Assembly: GCF_026341825.1 (NCBI RefSeq)
Contig: NZ_JAPENY010000001.1
Coordinates: forward strand, 2,294,001 to 2,358,000
DNA: 64,000 bases
Source: Streptomyces sp. NBC_00620
GTDB taxonomy: Bacteria > Actinomycetota > Actinomycetes > Streptomycetales > Streptomycetaceae
Reading direction: 5' to 3'
The position numbers and the translations under genes are program-made. Of this stretch, positions 25,616 through 33,760 are shown piece after piece (within the stretch, counting starts at the first letter, position 1; each line of letters begins with the position of its first letter). The notes under the pieces were generated by a model that did no database searches, had not been told where the DNA came from, and was given only the letters and a program-made list of their open reading frames with translations.

Positions 25616-25725
25616 ACGATCCCCCGATCCCCCACGCCCCCGTAATCCCACCGGGTATGGACACTCAGTGTAGGAAGCCGGGAGCCATTTGTGATTGGTT
25701 TTGTCGCGCGGAGAGGGGGACGATT

Positions 25726-26482
25726 TCAGGCCAGCAAGCCAGTGCCGAAGTCCACCGCCGCCCTCACAGGCAGCAACCGGGCGCTGGCCCAGCCGAGTTC
25801 GCCGCACCGGACAGCCGGGTCGGGGAGAGTGCCGTCGTACGCCTCGAAGGCCGTGCCCAGGGCCCGAAGTCACTCTTGTCCGGATCGATGTCCTTCTACG
25901 ACATTCAGCGCCGTTCCCCGTCCCGCAGCACCACACACCGGTACTCCCGCCAGGGCGCGCTCTCAACCCGGCACTCGGCAAGGTGGAAGGTGCTGCACAC
26001 TTCATAACCGACCTGATCAGCAACACCTGGGCCTCGGCTGCGTACAGTCGGCCCAGTGGCGAGCGCTCACCCAGATGGCCATCTTCATCGTGCCCCGTGA
26101 GCAGCTCCACCGCCCGTGCCCTCACACCTCGAACGAGGTCTGAGGATGCGCACTGCGCACGGCCCACACCGAACCGCCTTGGCGAGCAGGCCTCGGCCCT
26201 GCGACGGGGTGCGCGGCTGGTCAAAGGTCGGCATGGAGTCGTGAAAGACGGACAACCGACGGTCTGTCATCCCATGCGTGTGCTCCCGGTACGCCGGAGG
26301 CGTGGAGGAGTTGGCGCGGGGAAGATCAGGGTGCCCTCCGGTCCCAGCACATCAAGCAGCGCGCCCAGCACGGAGTCGACGCCCGCTCCCACCCGACGCA
26401 ACGAGGCATGCACCAGCAACGTAGCCCCGGCCCGCACGCCCAGGGCTTCGAGGACGTCGGCCGCTGTCCGGCCCTCGTTCAT
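25726..26482 (-). pseudogene. AAC(3)-type N-acetyltransferase, decayed
   Basis: The start overlaps the fxsB stop (ATGA) and the first 60 codons are intact: RTAADVLEALGVRAGATLLVHASLRRVGAG ... GPEGTLIFPA. The frame closes at 26267. Family sequence then continues in other frames: DSMPTFDQPRTPSQGRGLLAKAVR, then GHLGERSPLGRLYAAEAQVLLI, then VGYEVCSTFHLAECR with an in-frame stop, then ending WASARLLPVRAAVDFGTGLLA before TGA at 25726. The total of about 252 codons is the size of intact AAC(3) enzymes. Several frameshifts and a stop show that it is dead. As I recall, an AAC(3)-like gene accompanies fxsB in other FXS loci. Confidence 0.85.
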
Positions 26483-28644
26483 CCGCCACGCCGCATACCC
26501 TCCACGAACCGCCGCCCGAGCAGGGTCAGCGCCCCCCGGTCCGCCAACTCCTCAATATGCGACCGAACCCGCCGCGCCGGCGCGGGCTGCGACCACAGCG
26601 CGTTGGTGGCCATCAACGCGTAGGTGTCGGCCAGTAGAACACCGGTACGCACATCGGCCTCGTCGTACAGATCGCAGACGTCCAGCAGCGCGTCGAGGAC
26701 TCCGAGCCGGAACCTACGCACCAGGGAGACGGCGAGCCACGTCGGATCGGGATCGAGGGCGATACCGAGAGCGGCGAATCCGCTTTGAGTCGCTTCCGGG
26801 ACCGGGGCCCGGTCCGGTGGGCCCGCGAGCGGTGTCACGATGTGTACGCCTGCCGCCATACCCGCGGCCACTCCTGGCAAGGTCTTGCGGATCAACGTCC
26901 AGGCCCGCGCTAGCACATGCCGCCACTGCTCGGTCTCCTCGTCCGTCAGCCGGGCCGAGGCCGGCCGATCGAAGGAGTCGCGGTACGGATCGAGGTCGTC
27001 CAGCGCGACCTCCAGCCCGTCGGCCCGCAGCCACCGCACGGGCTCCCAGCCGGGCGCACCTCTACTGACCTGGCGAGGCGTCAACTCGGCTATTTCATCC
27101 GAGGCTTCGTCGATCCGCAGGCGGCCCAGCCCTTGGAGGTACGCGAATCCGTCGACCACCGGCGCCTTGACCCTGTAGTCCGTGGCGCCACAGCGTAGGG
27201 CGGCGGAGGCCACGAGCGAGGCCAGGTGTGCGTACAGGGCGGCATTGGGCCCCGGTTCTTCGAGGCAGCGTACGACCCACGTCCGGGTATACGGGTGGGC
27301 CAGCATGGGTGTCAACGCGGCGCCGTCCCGTCGCCCGAGCTCCAGCGCCAGCTGCCACGAGTGTTCCCACAACTCACCTCCCTGCTCGCCCAGTTCCTGG
27401 TCGACCAGGGTGAGCAGCTCACGGGTGACCGCCTGCCGCGCCTGCGCCAACTCCCGCACGGCGGAACCGTCATCGGTGCCGTCGGCCAATGCGTCGAAGC
27501 CCTCGACCGGCCGGTAGGCGCCAGCTCCCGTACGGCCGTCGATCGAGCGGACCAGCGCTTCCAGGTCGGCGCAGTAAACTGAGGGGTTGTCAAACTCGCT
27601 CCCGTCGTCGCCTCGGTAGCGGTGGGCGAACAACCCCCCTCCGCAGGAGCGCACCACTGGACAGGACCGGCACTGCTCGCTCAGCCCCGCCAGCCCCTGC
27701 TGCCGTGCGGTGATGCCGGGGTGGCGGGCCACGTCGTCGAGGGTGTGGTGGAAGACGTCCTCGCCGGTGACCGGGGCGCCGTCGTAGGCCGTCTTGAGGG
27801 AATCGGCCTGCTCGAACGTCCCGTCGGTCTCGACCACCACAACATCCGCGGGTGCCAGTCCCATGGACTCGGTCAGGCTTGGTCCGCCGCCGAGCGTGCT
27901 GATCACCGAGTCGAATAGGCGCACCGACACAGGGCGACCCTGCGCCTCCCAGCGGTCGTACACCGCCATCAGCCAGTCCGCGTACGCTGCCGGAGTGCCG
28001 TCGGGGCGCGGCGGCGGCTGGTCCCATGTGGCGTGCGGCAGCAGGAAGTCGATGCGCGGCGGCTCCAGTGCGGCCAGCGCGTCGTACGCGGCGACGGGGT
28101 CGTTGCGTAAGTCGATGGTGCAGAGCAGGCCGGCGAACAGATGGCGGTACCGCTCCTGCCGGAGCAGGGACACCGCCGTCAGCACCTTGTCGTGACTGCT
28201 GCGGCGGTTGGTGAAGCGGCGGTGCAGGTCGTTGGCCGCCTTGTCGCCGTCCAAGGAGATACCCACCCGGACGCCGTACTCGACGAAGAGATCGAGATAG
28301 CGCTCGCTGAGCTGGACACCGTTCGTATGGATACGAAGGTCGAGCTCGGACACCTCGCGCAGGGCCTTGCGCAGTTCCTCGCAGACTCGCCGCAGCCGCT
28401 CGGGGCCGGCCAGCAACGGCTCGCCTCCGTGCAAGATGACCTGCACAGAGGGAAGCGCGTGGTCCTTCGCGTGTTCCGCCAGCCGCAGAGCCGTCCAGGA
28501 AGTGACCTCGTCCGAGATCGCTTTGGGGCGTGCAGTCCAGCTCTGATCGGCATGCTCGTACACGTAACAGTGGTCACAGGCCAGATCGCATCTGCTGTGC
28601 ACCTTGAGGACGAGCTGCCGAAACGGAACCAGCGGACCGCTCAT
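26479..28644 (-). CDS. fxsB: Radical SAM/SPASM protein FxsB, inactivated metallohydrolase form
   Basis: A 721-residue peptide maturase. The radical SAM cluster motif C19-x3-C23-x2-C26 (SRCDLACDHCYVYEH) is followed by VILHGGEPLLAG and GVRVGISLDGD. The SPASM cysteines lie at ~340-390 (SEQCRSCPVVRSCGGGLFAHRY ... PSVYCADLE). The C-terminal ~300 residues correspond to the HExxH-type extension, but the expected HEFQH position reads RRFRL (SLVRRFRLGVLDALLDVCDLYD), so the hydrolase is inactive. It should install the cyclophane cross-link in the FxsA core peptide. It starts 20 nt after fxsA and ends in an ATGA overlap with the AAC(3) remnant. Confidence 0.92.
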   Translation of the reverse strand: MSGPLVPFRQLVLKVHSRCDLACDHCYVYEHADQSWTARPKAISDEVTSWTALRLAEHAKDHALPSVQVILHGGEPLLAGPERLRRVCEELRKALREVSELDLRIHTNGVQLSERYLDLFVEYGVRVGISLDGDKAANDLHRRFTNRRSSHDKVLTAVSLLRQERYRHLFAGLLCTIDLRNDPVAAYDALAALEPPRIDFLLPHATWDQPPPRPDGTPAAYADWLMAVYDRWEAQGRPVSVRLFDSVISTLGGGPSLTESMGLAPADVVVVETDGTFEQADSLKTAYDGAPVTGEDVFHHTLDDVARHPGITARQQGLAGLSEQCRSCPVVRSCGGGLFAHRYRGDDGSEFDNPSVYCADLEALVRSIDGRTGAGAYRPVEGFDALADGTDDGSAVRELAQARQAVTRELLTLVDQELGEQGGELWEHSWQLALELGRRDGAALTPMLAHPYTRTWVVRCLEEPGPNAALYAHLASLVASAALRCGATDYRVKAPVVDGFAYLQGLGRLRIDEASDEIAELTPRQVSRGAPGWEPVRWLRADGLEVALDDLDPYRDSFDRPASARLTDEETEQWRHVLARAWTLIRKTLPGVAAGMAAGVHIVTPLAGPPDRAPVPEATQSGFAALGIALDPDPTWLAVSLVRRFRLGVLDALLDVCDLYDEADVRTGVLLADTYALMATNALWSQPAPARRVRSHIEELADRGALTLLGRRFVEGMRRGG

Positions 28645-28664
28645 TCTGAGTCAACTCGAATTCG

Positions 28665-28841
28665 TCAGATGGAGGACTGGAATGTGATCCTCGCGCCCTT
28701 CCGGTTTTCCAAGGACGAGAGGGCACGACGCACCCCTCGAGCGCTCTTGGGGTTGTACGGGGCGTCGAGTTGGGTCTGGGACGCACGGCGGTGGTCGGCG
28801 AGGGCAGCCGACTGCGAAGTGGTTCGGGCTGTACGGATCAC
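28665..28841 (-). CDS. fxsA: FxsA precursor peptide (FxSxx-COOH)
   Basis: A 58-residue peptide with a GTG start and AGGGAG 4 nt upstream, ending RITFQSSI before TGA at 28665-28667. The terminal F-Q-S-S-I is exactly the FxSxx-COOH signature of FXS precursors. The rest (TARTTSQSAALADHRR, LDAPYNPKSARGVRR, ALSSLENRKGA) would be leader. It lies 20 nt upstream of fxsB on the same strand, where the precursor is expected. The leader is short and of low complexity, so the assignment rests on the tail, position and ribosome-binding site. GTG and ATG codons further upstream in the same frame cannot be excluded as starts. Confidence 0.75.
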   Translation of the reverse strand: MIRTARTTSQSAALADHRRASQTQLDAPYNPKSARGVRRALSSLENRKGARITFQSSI

Positions 28842-28940
28842 GGCGCTCCCTGAGCAGGAGGGCGAGGGGTGGAGTCGTTGGACTCCAATCCAGGCAGACG
28901 AGATTTTGGCGCACCGTATCGCCGATGCGGTCGCCATATA

Positions 28941-28971
28941 TGTGTATCTACGCCGACAGCTTTATAATCAA
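28941..28971 (-). promoter_or_regulatory. Possible promoter for the fxs operon
   Basis: An AT-rich patch. On the minus strand TTGATT (28966-28971) is followed by TAGATA (28945-28950, spacing 15) and TACACA (28941-28946, spacing 19). Neither spacing is ideal. It is about 100 nt upstream of fxsA. The plus strand here also reads TATAAT at 28963-28968, without a good -35 partner. Confidence 0.3.
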
Positions 28972-29070
28972 CAGGTAAGTCCACCCCGGTTGTGTTGGAT
29001 GGGTGATCCTGGGCCACCCCGAATCCACAGGCCACGCTCGCCTCGACCTCAACTCCACCTTAGCGATGTG

Positions 29071-29108
29071 AAGAGCCAGCGGGTGAGCCAATGTGGCTCT
29101 TGTTTGCT
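29071..29108 (+). terminator. Hairpin with short T-rich tail
   Basis: AAGAGCCA (29071-29078) pairs with TGGCTCTT (29094-29101), and TGTTTGC follows. It lies in the otherwise gene-free stretch 28985-29169 between fxsA and the gene fragments. Which transcript it would stop is unclear. Confidence 0.4.
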
Positions 29109-29169
29109 ACGCCAGAACGATGATCTCGGCGGCCTCCCCGGCAGAGTAGCCACCGTGCCACCACCCCAG

Positions 29170-29398
29170 CCGGTTTCAGGGACCCTTGCCGCTGGCCTGC
29201 TGGACCGTGCGGGCCACGATGGACAGACCGAGGTCCCGGACGGTCAGTTCGCCGTCCTTGAGCGTGACGTCTACGGTGCTGCCCTCGGAACTGAACTTCA
29301 CCGCGTTGTCGAGTGTGTTAACGATCACCTGCGCCGTGACCAGGAGTGCCTTGCGGTCCGCCGGAGGATCGGGCGCCCCGTCTCCTCGCTGCAGCGAT
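29170..29398 (-). pseudogene. Fragment of a sensor histidine kinase, paralogous to the neighbouring one
   Basis: Three blocks match the intact kinase at 29853-31292 in the same orientation, at DNA and codon level: the block around CTGGACCGTGCGGGCCACGA ([12 protein letters not shown] region), the block CGGACGGTCAGTTCGCCGTC to TTGTCGAGTGTGTTAACGAT (NILDNAVKF region) and the block GCCTTGCGGTCCGCCGGAGG to CGTCTCCTCGCTGC (PPADRKALL region). Sequence between the blocks has been deleted. It is a relic of a duplicated or related kinase at the edge of the island. Confidence 0.75.
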
Positions 29399-29461
29399 CA
29401 TGTATTTCTCCAGGTCGGCGAGGGTCTTCACGGTGATCGTCTTGTCGTCCCGGCCGACGTA

Positions 29462-29618
29462 GAATTACGCCATCGCCCGCGATGCCGAGCTGGACGCGCA
29501 CGTGCACGATCTCGAAAACCGGGCCTCAGAGTTCACTGATATCGCCGAAGCCAAGGCGCTCCTCGAAGAGGCGGCGAAAATTCGCTACCGGGTGCGAGAA
29601 CGGGAGCTCGGCGAGTGA
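29462..29618 (+). pseudogene. 3' fragment of a small helical protein
   Basis: The frame ending at TGA 29616-29618 reads ARDAELDAHVHDLENRASEF then TDIAEAKALLEEAAKIRYRVRERELGE. An in-frame TAG just upstream and the lack of a start codon show that only the C-terminal part remains. The composition and the overlap with a following small gene suggest an antitoxin-like protein, but I do not recognise the family. Confidence 0.45.
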
Positions 29619-29846
29619 CTGATGGGTTCATGAGGCCGCTTTGGCAGATGGACTGGCGGCTCGATGCTCTGGCTGCCTGCGAAGCACTGCCGACGCATGT
29701 ATGTGAGATGGTCGAAGCCACGCGCTGAGCTGGGCACGGCGAAAGATCTCATTTTCCGAGGCATTGAGACCGATGTCGGCCTTCCTGATGGCGTGCAGGT
29801 CAGGCGGATTATTGTGGTGGAAGAGATCCCCTGGCAGGGAGCCTAG
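29615..29846 (+). pseudogene. Frameshifted small gene coupled to the fragment before it
   Basis: GTG at 29615 overlaps the upstream stop (GTGA). It reads MDWRLDALAACEALPTHVCEMVEATR and then a stop; shifting one frame continues AELGTAKDLIFRGIETDVGLPDGVQVRRIIVVEEIPWQGA to TAG 29844-29846. Rejoined, it gives about 76 residues. With the upstream fragment it has the layout of a toxin-antitoxin pair, which is inference only. Confidence 0.45.
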
Positions 29847-29852
29847 ATCACC

Positions 29853-31292
29853 CTAAGACACCTCGGGCGGAGCCGTAGGCGCCCCCGGCAGCCGGATCGT
29901 CGCCACCGTGCCGCCGCCCTGGGCGGGCGTCAGGGACACCTCGCCGCCCGACTGCTGCACCGTACGCGCGACGATCGACAGGCCCAGGCCCGAGCCCGGC
30001 AGCGCTCGTGCGCTCGGGGAGCGCCAGAAGCGGTCGAAGACGTGGGGGAGATCCTCGGTGGGGATGCCGGGGCCGTGGTCGCGGACGGTGAGTTCGCCGT
30101 CCTTGAGGATCACGTCGATGGCCTCGCCGGGCGGGCTGAACTTCACCGCGTTGTCGAGGATGTTCACGATGGCCCGCTCCAGGGCGGACGGCTCCGCCCG
30201 TACGTACCAGGGCTGGATGTCCGCCCTGATCGTCAGCTCCGGGCCGCGCAGGCGAGCACGGCGCAGCGCCGCGTCCACCGTCTCCTGGAGCGCGACCACC
30301 TGAAGGCGGTCCGCCTGCTGCCCCGAGTCCGAACGCGACAGCGTCTGCAAGTCGCCGATCAGCGAGGCCAGTTCGGTCATCTGCGCGGTGACCGACGACA
30401 GCAGCGCCTTGCGGTCCGCCGGGGGGATCGCCCGGCCCGTCTCCTCGCTGCGGGCCAGGAGTTCGATGTTGGTACGGAGGGAGGTGAGGGGGGTGCGGAG
30501 TTCGTGGCCCGCGTCCGCGATGAGCTGCTGCTGCAGTTCGCGGGAGTTCGCCAGCGACGCGGTCATCGAGTTGAAGGAACGGGAGAGGCGGGCGATCTCG
30601 TCCTCGCTGTCCTCCTCGACGGGGATACGGATGGACAGGTCCTCCGTGCGGGCGACGTGCTCGACCGCCTCGGTGAGCTTGTCGACCGGGCGGAGGCCGG
30701 CGCGGGCCACTCCCAGGCCCGCGACTCCGGCGCCGACGACTCCGATACCGGATACGAGAAGGAGGATCAGGGCCAGCTCGTTGAGCGTGTTCTGTGTGCT
30801 CTTCAGGGGCACGGCGACGACGAGCCCGACGTTGGGCCCGGTCTGCCCGCCAATGGTGGTGGCACCCAGCGGCTTGGTCAGCACGCGCACCTCGTCGCCG
30901 TCCCCGTCGGTGCCGTTGCGGAAGTAGATCTGGTCGGTGTTCCCGTCCTTGATCTTGTCCTTGTCACCCTGGGTGGCCTTGACCTTGCCGCTGGAGCCCT
31001 GGAGGACGCAGATGGTTCCGTCCTCCTTGACCACCTGGGAGTAGGTGTTCCCGAAGAGACCGCCGCCCTGCGAGGTCTCGGTGCAGTTGTTGAGCGCGAC
31101 CACGATCTGGTCCCCGGGCGTCCTCATCCCCTTCGCCAGGTCGTTGTCGATCTCGTCGTACAACTTCCCCTGCACGATGAACCAACAGGTGACCGAAACC
31201 GCCGCCACCCCGAACGCCACCGCCGCGGCGACCAGCATTGCCAGCCGGGACCGGATCGGCAGGGACCGGAACCGGCGTACCACCGATTTCAC
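29853..31292 (-). CDS. Sensor histidine kinase (MprB-like)
   Basis: A 479-residue membrane kinase: TM1 at ~18-40, an extracytoplasmic sensor region ~41-165 with two Cys ([17 protein letters not shown]), TM2 at ~168-195, HAMP, then HisKA with the phospho-acceptor in [21 protein letters not shown] and HATPase_c with N box [14 protein letters not shown]1 DHGPGIP, F box FDRFWR and G2 GSGLGLSIV. The GTG start overlaps the response-regulator stop by 4 nt, so the two form a cognate pair. With the HtrA-type protease upstream the set matches mycobacterial MprAB-PepD, an envelope-stress system. Confidence 0.93.
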   Translation of the reverse strand: MKSVVRRFRSLPIRSRLAMLVAAAVAFGVAAVSVTCWFIVQGKLYDEIDNDLAKGMRTPGDQIVVALNNCTETSQGGGLFGNTYSQVVKEDGTICVLQGSSGKVKATQGDKDKIKDGNTDQIYFRNGTDGDGDEVRVLTKPLGATTIGGQTGPNVGLVVAVPLKSTQNTLNELALILLLVSGIGVVGAGVAGLGVARAGLRPVDKLTEAVEHVARTEDLSIRIPVEEDSEDEIARLSRSFNSMTASLANSRELQQQLIADAGHELRTPLTSLRTNIELLARSEETGRAIPPADRKALLSSVTAQMTELASLIGDLQTLSRSDSGQQADRLQVVALQETVDAALRRARLRGPELTIRADIQPWYVRAEPSALERAIVNILDNAVKFSPPGEAIDVILKDGELTVRDHGPGIPTEDLPHVFDRFWRSPSARALPGSGLGLSIVARTVQQSGGEVSLTPAQGGGTVATIRLPGAPTAPPEVS

Positions 31293-32020
31293 TCCGCGCC
31301 GCCCGACCGCAGCACGTACCCCACACCCCGCACCGTGTGCACAAGGCGCGGCTCGCCGCCCGCCTCGGTCTTCCGGCGCAGGTACATGACGTACACGTCG
31401 AGGGAGTTGGAGGACGGTTCGAAGTCGAAGCCCCAGACCGCCTTGAGGATCTGCTCGCGGGTGAGGACCTGGCGCGGGTGGGCGAGGAACATCTCGAGGA
31501 GGGTGAACTCCGTGCGGGTCAGCTCCACCTGGCGGCCGGAGCGGGTGACCTCGCGGGTCGCGAGGTCCATGCGCAGGTCGCCGAAGGTGAGGGCGTCGTC
31601 CTCGGGGGCACCGACCGCGGCGGCCGCGTACGAGCTGCGCCGCAGCAACGCCCGGACGCGGGCGAAGAGTTCGTCGAGTTCGAAGGGCTTGACGAGGTAG
31701 TCGTCGGCGCCGGCGTCGAGCCCGGTGACGCGGTCGCCGACGGTGTCGCGCGCGGTGAGCATGAGGATGGGCGTGGTGGTGCCCGCGCCGCGCATCCGGC
31801 GGGCGGCGGTCAGACCGTCCATCCTCGGCATCTGGATGTCCAGGACGACCAGGTCGGGCTGGTACGCGGTCGCCTTCTCCAGCGCGTCCGCTCCGTCGAC
31901 CGCGACCTGGGTGTCGTATCCCTCGAAGGCGAGGCTGCGCTGGAGTGCTTCACGTACAGCCGGCTCGTCGTCGACGATCAGGATGCGCTGGGTTTCACGG
32001 TCGCCTTCGGCGGGGCTCAT
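31289..32020 (-). CDS. OmpR-family response regulator (MprA-like)
   Basis: A 243-residue regulator. The receiver has [27 protein letters not shown] (phospho-Asp), ILMLTARD and [23 protein letters not shown]. The C-terminal winged helix has [53 protein letters not shown] and ends [12 protein letters not shown]. Its stop overlaps the kinase start, indicating coupled synthesis. It probably activates its own operon and the protease gene, as MprA does for pepD (inference from the family). It shares the WGFDFEP(A/S)SN(T/S)[11 protein letters not shown] block with the orphan regulator at 17920-18696. Confidence 0.94.
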   Translation of the reverse strand: MSPAEGDRETQRILIVDDEPAVREALQRSLAFEGYDTQVAVDGADALEKATAYQPDLVVLDIQMPRMDGLTAARRMRGAGTTTPILMLTARDTVGDRVTGLDAGADDYLVKPFELDELFARVRALLRRSSYAAAAVGAPEDDALTFGDLRMDLATREVTRSGRQVELTRTEFTLLEMFLAHPRQVLTREQILKAVWGFDFEPSSNSLDVYVMYLRRKTEAGGEPRLVHTVRGVGYVLRSGGAE

Positions 32021-32131
32021 GGGCTCGGGTTCCTCGGGTGCGGTGGGACGGGGCCGGTCGCTTTCAGCCTCGCACGTTTCCGGGCTGCGTCGTAGGGCGG
32101 AAAAGGATCAGCCCCATGGACGGACGGGGCA

Positions 32132-32317
32132 TCAGCCTCGTACGACGGTACGGCGGCGGGCCGGGGTCCGGCGGGTCCGGTGGGCGGCGGCCGTGGACAC
32201 CTCGGGCGCCCGGTTCACCGGCGCGTGCAGCTGACGGGCAACTTCCAGGGCCAGGCCGAGCCCGGCCGGGTCGCTGCCGACGGTGCTGTGCGAAACCTGC
32301 TTGATCTGCTGGATCAT
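32132..32317 (-). CDS. Small hypothetical protein between protease and regulator
   Basis: A 61-residue reading frame beginning MIQQIKQVSHSTVGSDPAGLG with AAGGAG 6 nt upstream of the ATG, better than many neighbours. The last third is Arg/Thr-rich. It sits 33 nt after the protease gene and 111 nt before the regulator gene, on the same strand. I do not recognise it; the good ribosome-binding site and position support translation. Confidence 0.5.
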   Translation of the reverse strand: MIQQIKQVSHSTVGSDPAGLGLALEVARQLHAPVNRAPEVSTAAAHRTRRTPARRRTVVRG

Positions 32318-32350
32318 GTCGAACTCCTTGCTCCGGCGCCGGGGGGCGGC

Positions 32351-33562
32351 TCAGCTGTCAGAGCCGCCGGCGCGCAGGGTGGCCAGGTCGGACTTGACGG
32401 TGTTGATCGGGATGGCGAAGCCGAGGCCGACGCTGCCGGCGCTCGAGCTGGAGGTGGCGTCGGCGGCGGAGTACATCGCGGAGTTGATGCCGATGATGTT
32501 GCCGTTCATGTCGATGAGGGCGCCGCCGGAGTTGCCCGGGTTGAGAGACGCGTCCGTCTGGAGCGCCTTGTACGTCGTCGTGGACGAGCCGGTGTCGCCG
32601 TTGAACTGCTGGCCGCCGAACTCGAACGGCCACTGGCCGCCGCTGCCGCCGCTCTGCCCCTGGCTCTGGCTCTCGTCCGTGGAGACGGTGACGTCACGGT
32701 TCAGAGCGGAGACGATGCCGCTGGTGACGGTGCCGGTCAGGCCCTCGGGGGAGCCGATCGCGACGACCTCGTCGCCGACCTGGACACCGGAGGAGTCGCC
32801 GAGTGTCGCGACCGTCAGACCGGAGGGCGCGTCCTGCAGCTTGATCAGCGCAAGGTCCTTCGCGCTGTCGGTGCCGACCACGCTCGCGGTGTACGACTTG
32901 CCGTTGCTCAGCTGCACCTTGATCGAGGAGGCGCCCGAGACGACGTGGTTGTTGGTGATGATCTCGCCGTCGGTCGTGATGATCACGCCGGAACCGGTGG
33001 CCTCACCGGCGTTCGAGGAGGCGGTGATCTCGACGATGCTCGGGCTGACCGCCTTGGCGACGCCGGCGACGGTGCCCTTGTCGGCGGTGGGTACGACGCT
33101 GGTGCTGGTGCTGCTCGACACGGTGTCGTTGCCGGTCAGCTCCTGGATGCCGTACGCGGTGCCGCCGCCGATGGCCGCGGCGACTATCGCCACGGCGGCG
33201 AGGAGGGCCAGCGGACCCTTCGCGCGCTTCTTCGGGGTGTGGTGGGTGGGGGGCACGGGCTCGGCCGTGAGTACGGCGGTGCTCGCCGCGGCCGGCTCGG
33301 GGTAGCCGCCGAAGGCGCCCCCGCCCTGGCCGCCGTCGCCACCCTGACCGGAGCCGGAGCCCGGCCACACGGTGGTGCCCGGCTCAACGGCGACGGGCTC
33401 GGCCGGCCGGTGCGCCGGCGGGGGCGGCCACTCGGGGTTCACGGGGGAGGAAGCGTGCTGCTGCTGGGGGTACGCGGGCTGCTCGTGGCCCTGAACATAC
33501 CCGGACTCGTCGCCCTGCTGGGGGTGCTCGTACTCGCCGCTGCGGCGGAAGCTCTCGGTCAT
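32351..33562 (-). CDS. Membrane-anchored HtrA/DegP-type serine protease (S1C)
   Basis: A 403-residue protein. Residues 1-115 are a cytoplasmic Pro/Gln/Gly-rich region, TM at ~118-138, then a secreted trypsin-like domain with the catalytic triad His in ITTDGEIITNNHVVSG, Asp in DSAKDLALIKL and Ser in LNPGNSGGALID. It ends at GLGFAIPINTVKSDLATLRAGGSDS, so the PDZ domain usual in PepD/HtrA is absent. It degrades misfolded exported proteins or processes a signal for the MprAB-like pair encoded downstream. The long low-complexity N terminus resembles that of mycobacterial PepD. Confidence 0.93.
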   Translation of the reverse strand: MTESFRRSGEYEHPQQGDESGYVQGHEQPAYPQQQHASSPVNPEWPPPPAHRPAEPVAVEPGTTVWPGSGSGQGGDGGQGGGAFGGYPEPAAASTAVLTAEPVPPTHHTPKKRAKGPLALLAAVAIVAAAIGGGTAYGIQELTGNDTVSSSTSTSVVPTADKGTVAGVAKAVSPSIVEITASSNAGEATGSGVIITTDGEIITNNHVVSGASSIKVQLSNGKSYTASVVGTDSAKDLALIKLQDAPSGLTVATLGDSSGVQVGDEVVAIGSPEGLTGTVTSGIVSALNRDVTVSTDESQSQGQSGGSGGQWPFEFGGQQFNGDTGSSTTTYKALQTDASLNPGNSGGALIDMNGNIIGINSAMYSAADATSSSSAGSVGLGFAIPINTVKSDLATLRAGGSDS

Positions 33563-33760
33563 GGAACAGAGCCTGTCGCCCCATCATGAGAGCTCCCTGA
33601 GCGCCCGCTGAGAACCCCGATAGAAGCTCGTATGCCCGATATAAAGGCGCGAGGGGCCCGTAAAACAGGGGTTCAGGTGAGGGAGCGCCCTTCAGGGGCG
33701 CGGGGAACTGCGCGACCAGCCACAGCGCACCCGCAGTCAAAAAACCGCCCCCCAGCGGAG

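Noticed and set aside
20242..28841. Calling the island an integrative element or prophage
   Set aside because: No integrase, excisionase, tRNA gene or matching att repeats were seen at either edge.
28574..28914. Other minus-strand frames overlapping fxsA (ending RSGL and TNSS)
   Set aside because: Neither ends in FxSxx. Only the frame ending at 28665 has the signature, a good ribosome-binding site and the right spacing to fxsB.
29664..29846. 60-codon intact frame starting MLWLPAKHCRRMYVRW
   Set aside because: Its first half is an out-of-frame reading of the small gene starting at 29615; only the second half is the real continuation, so it was recorded as a pseudogene.
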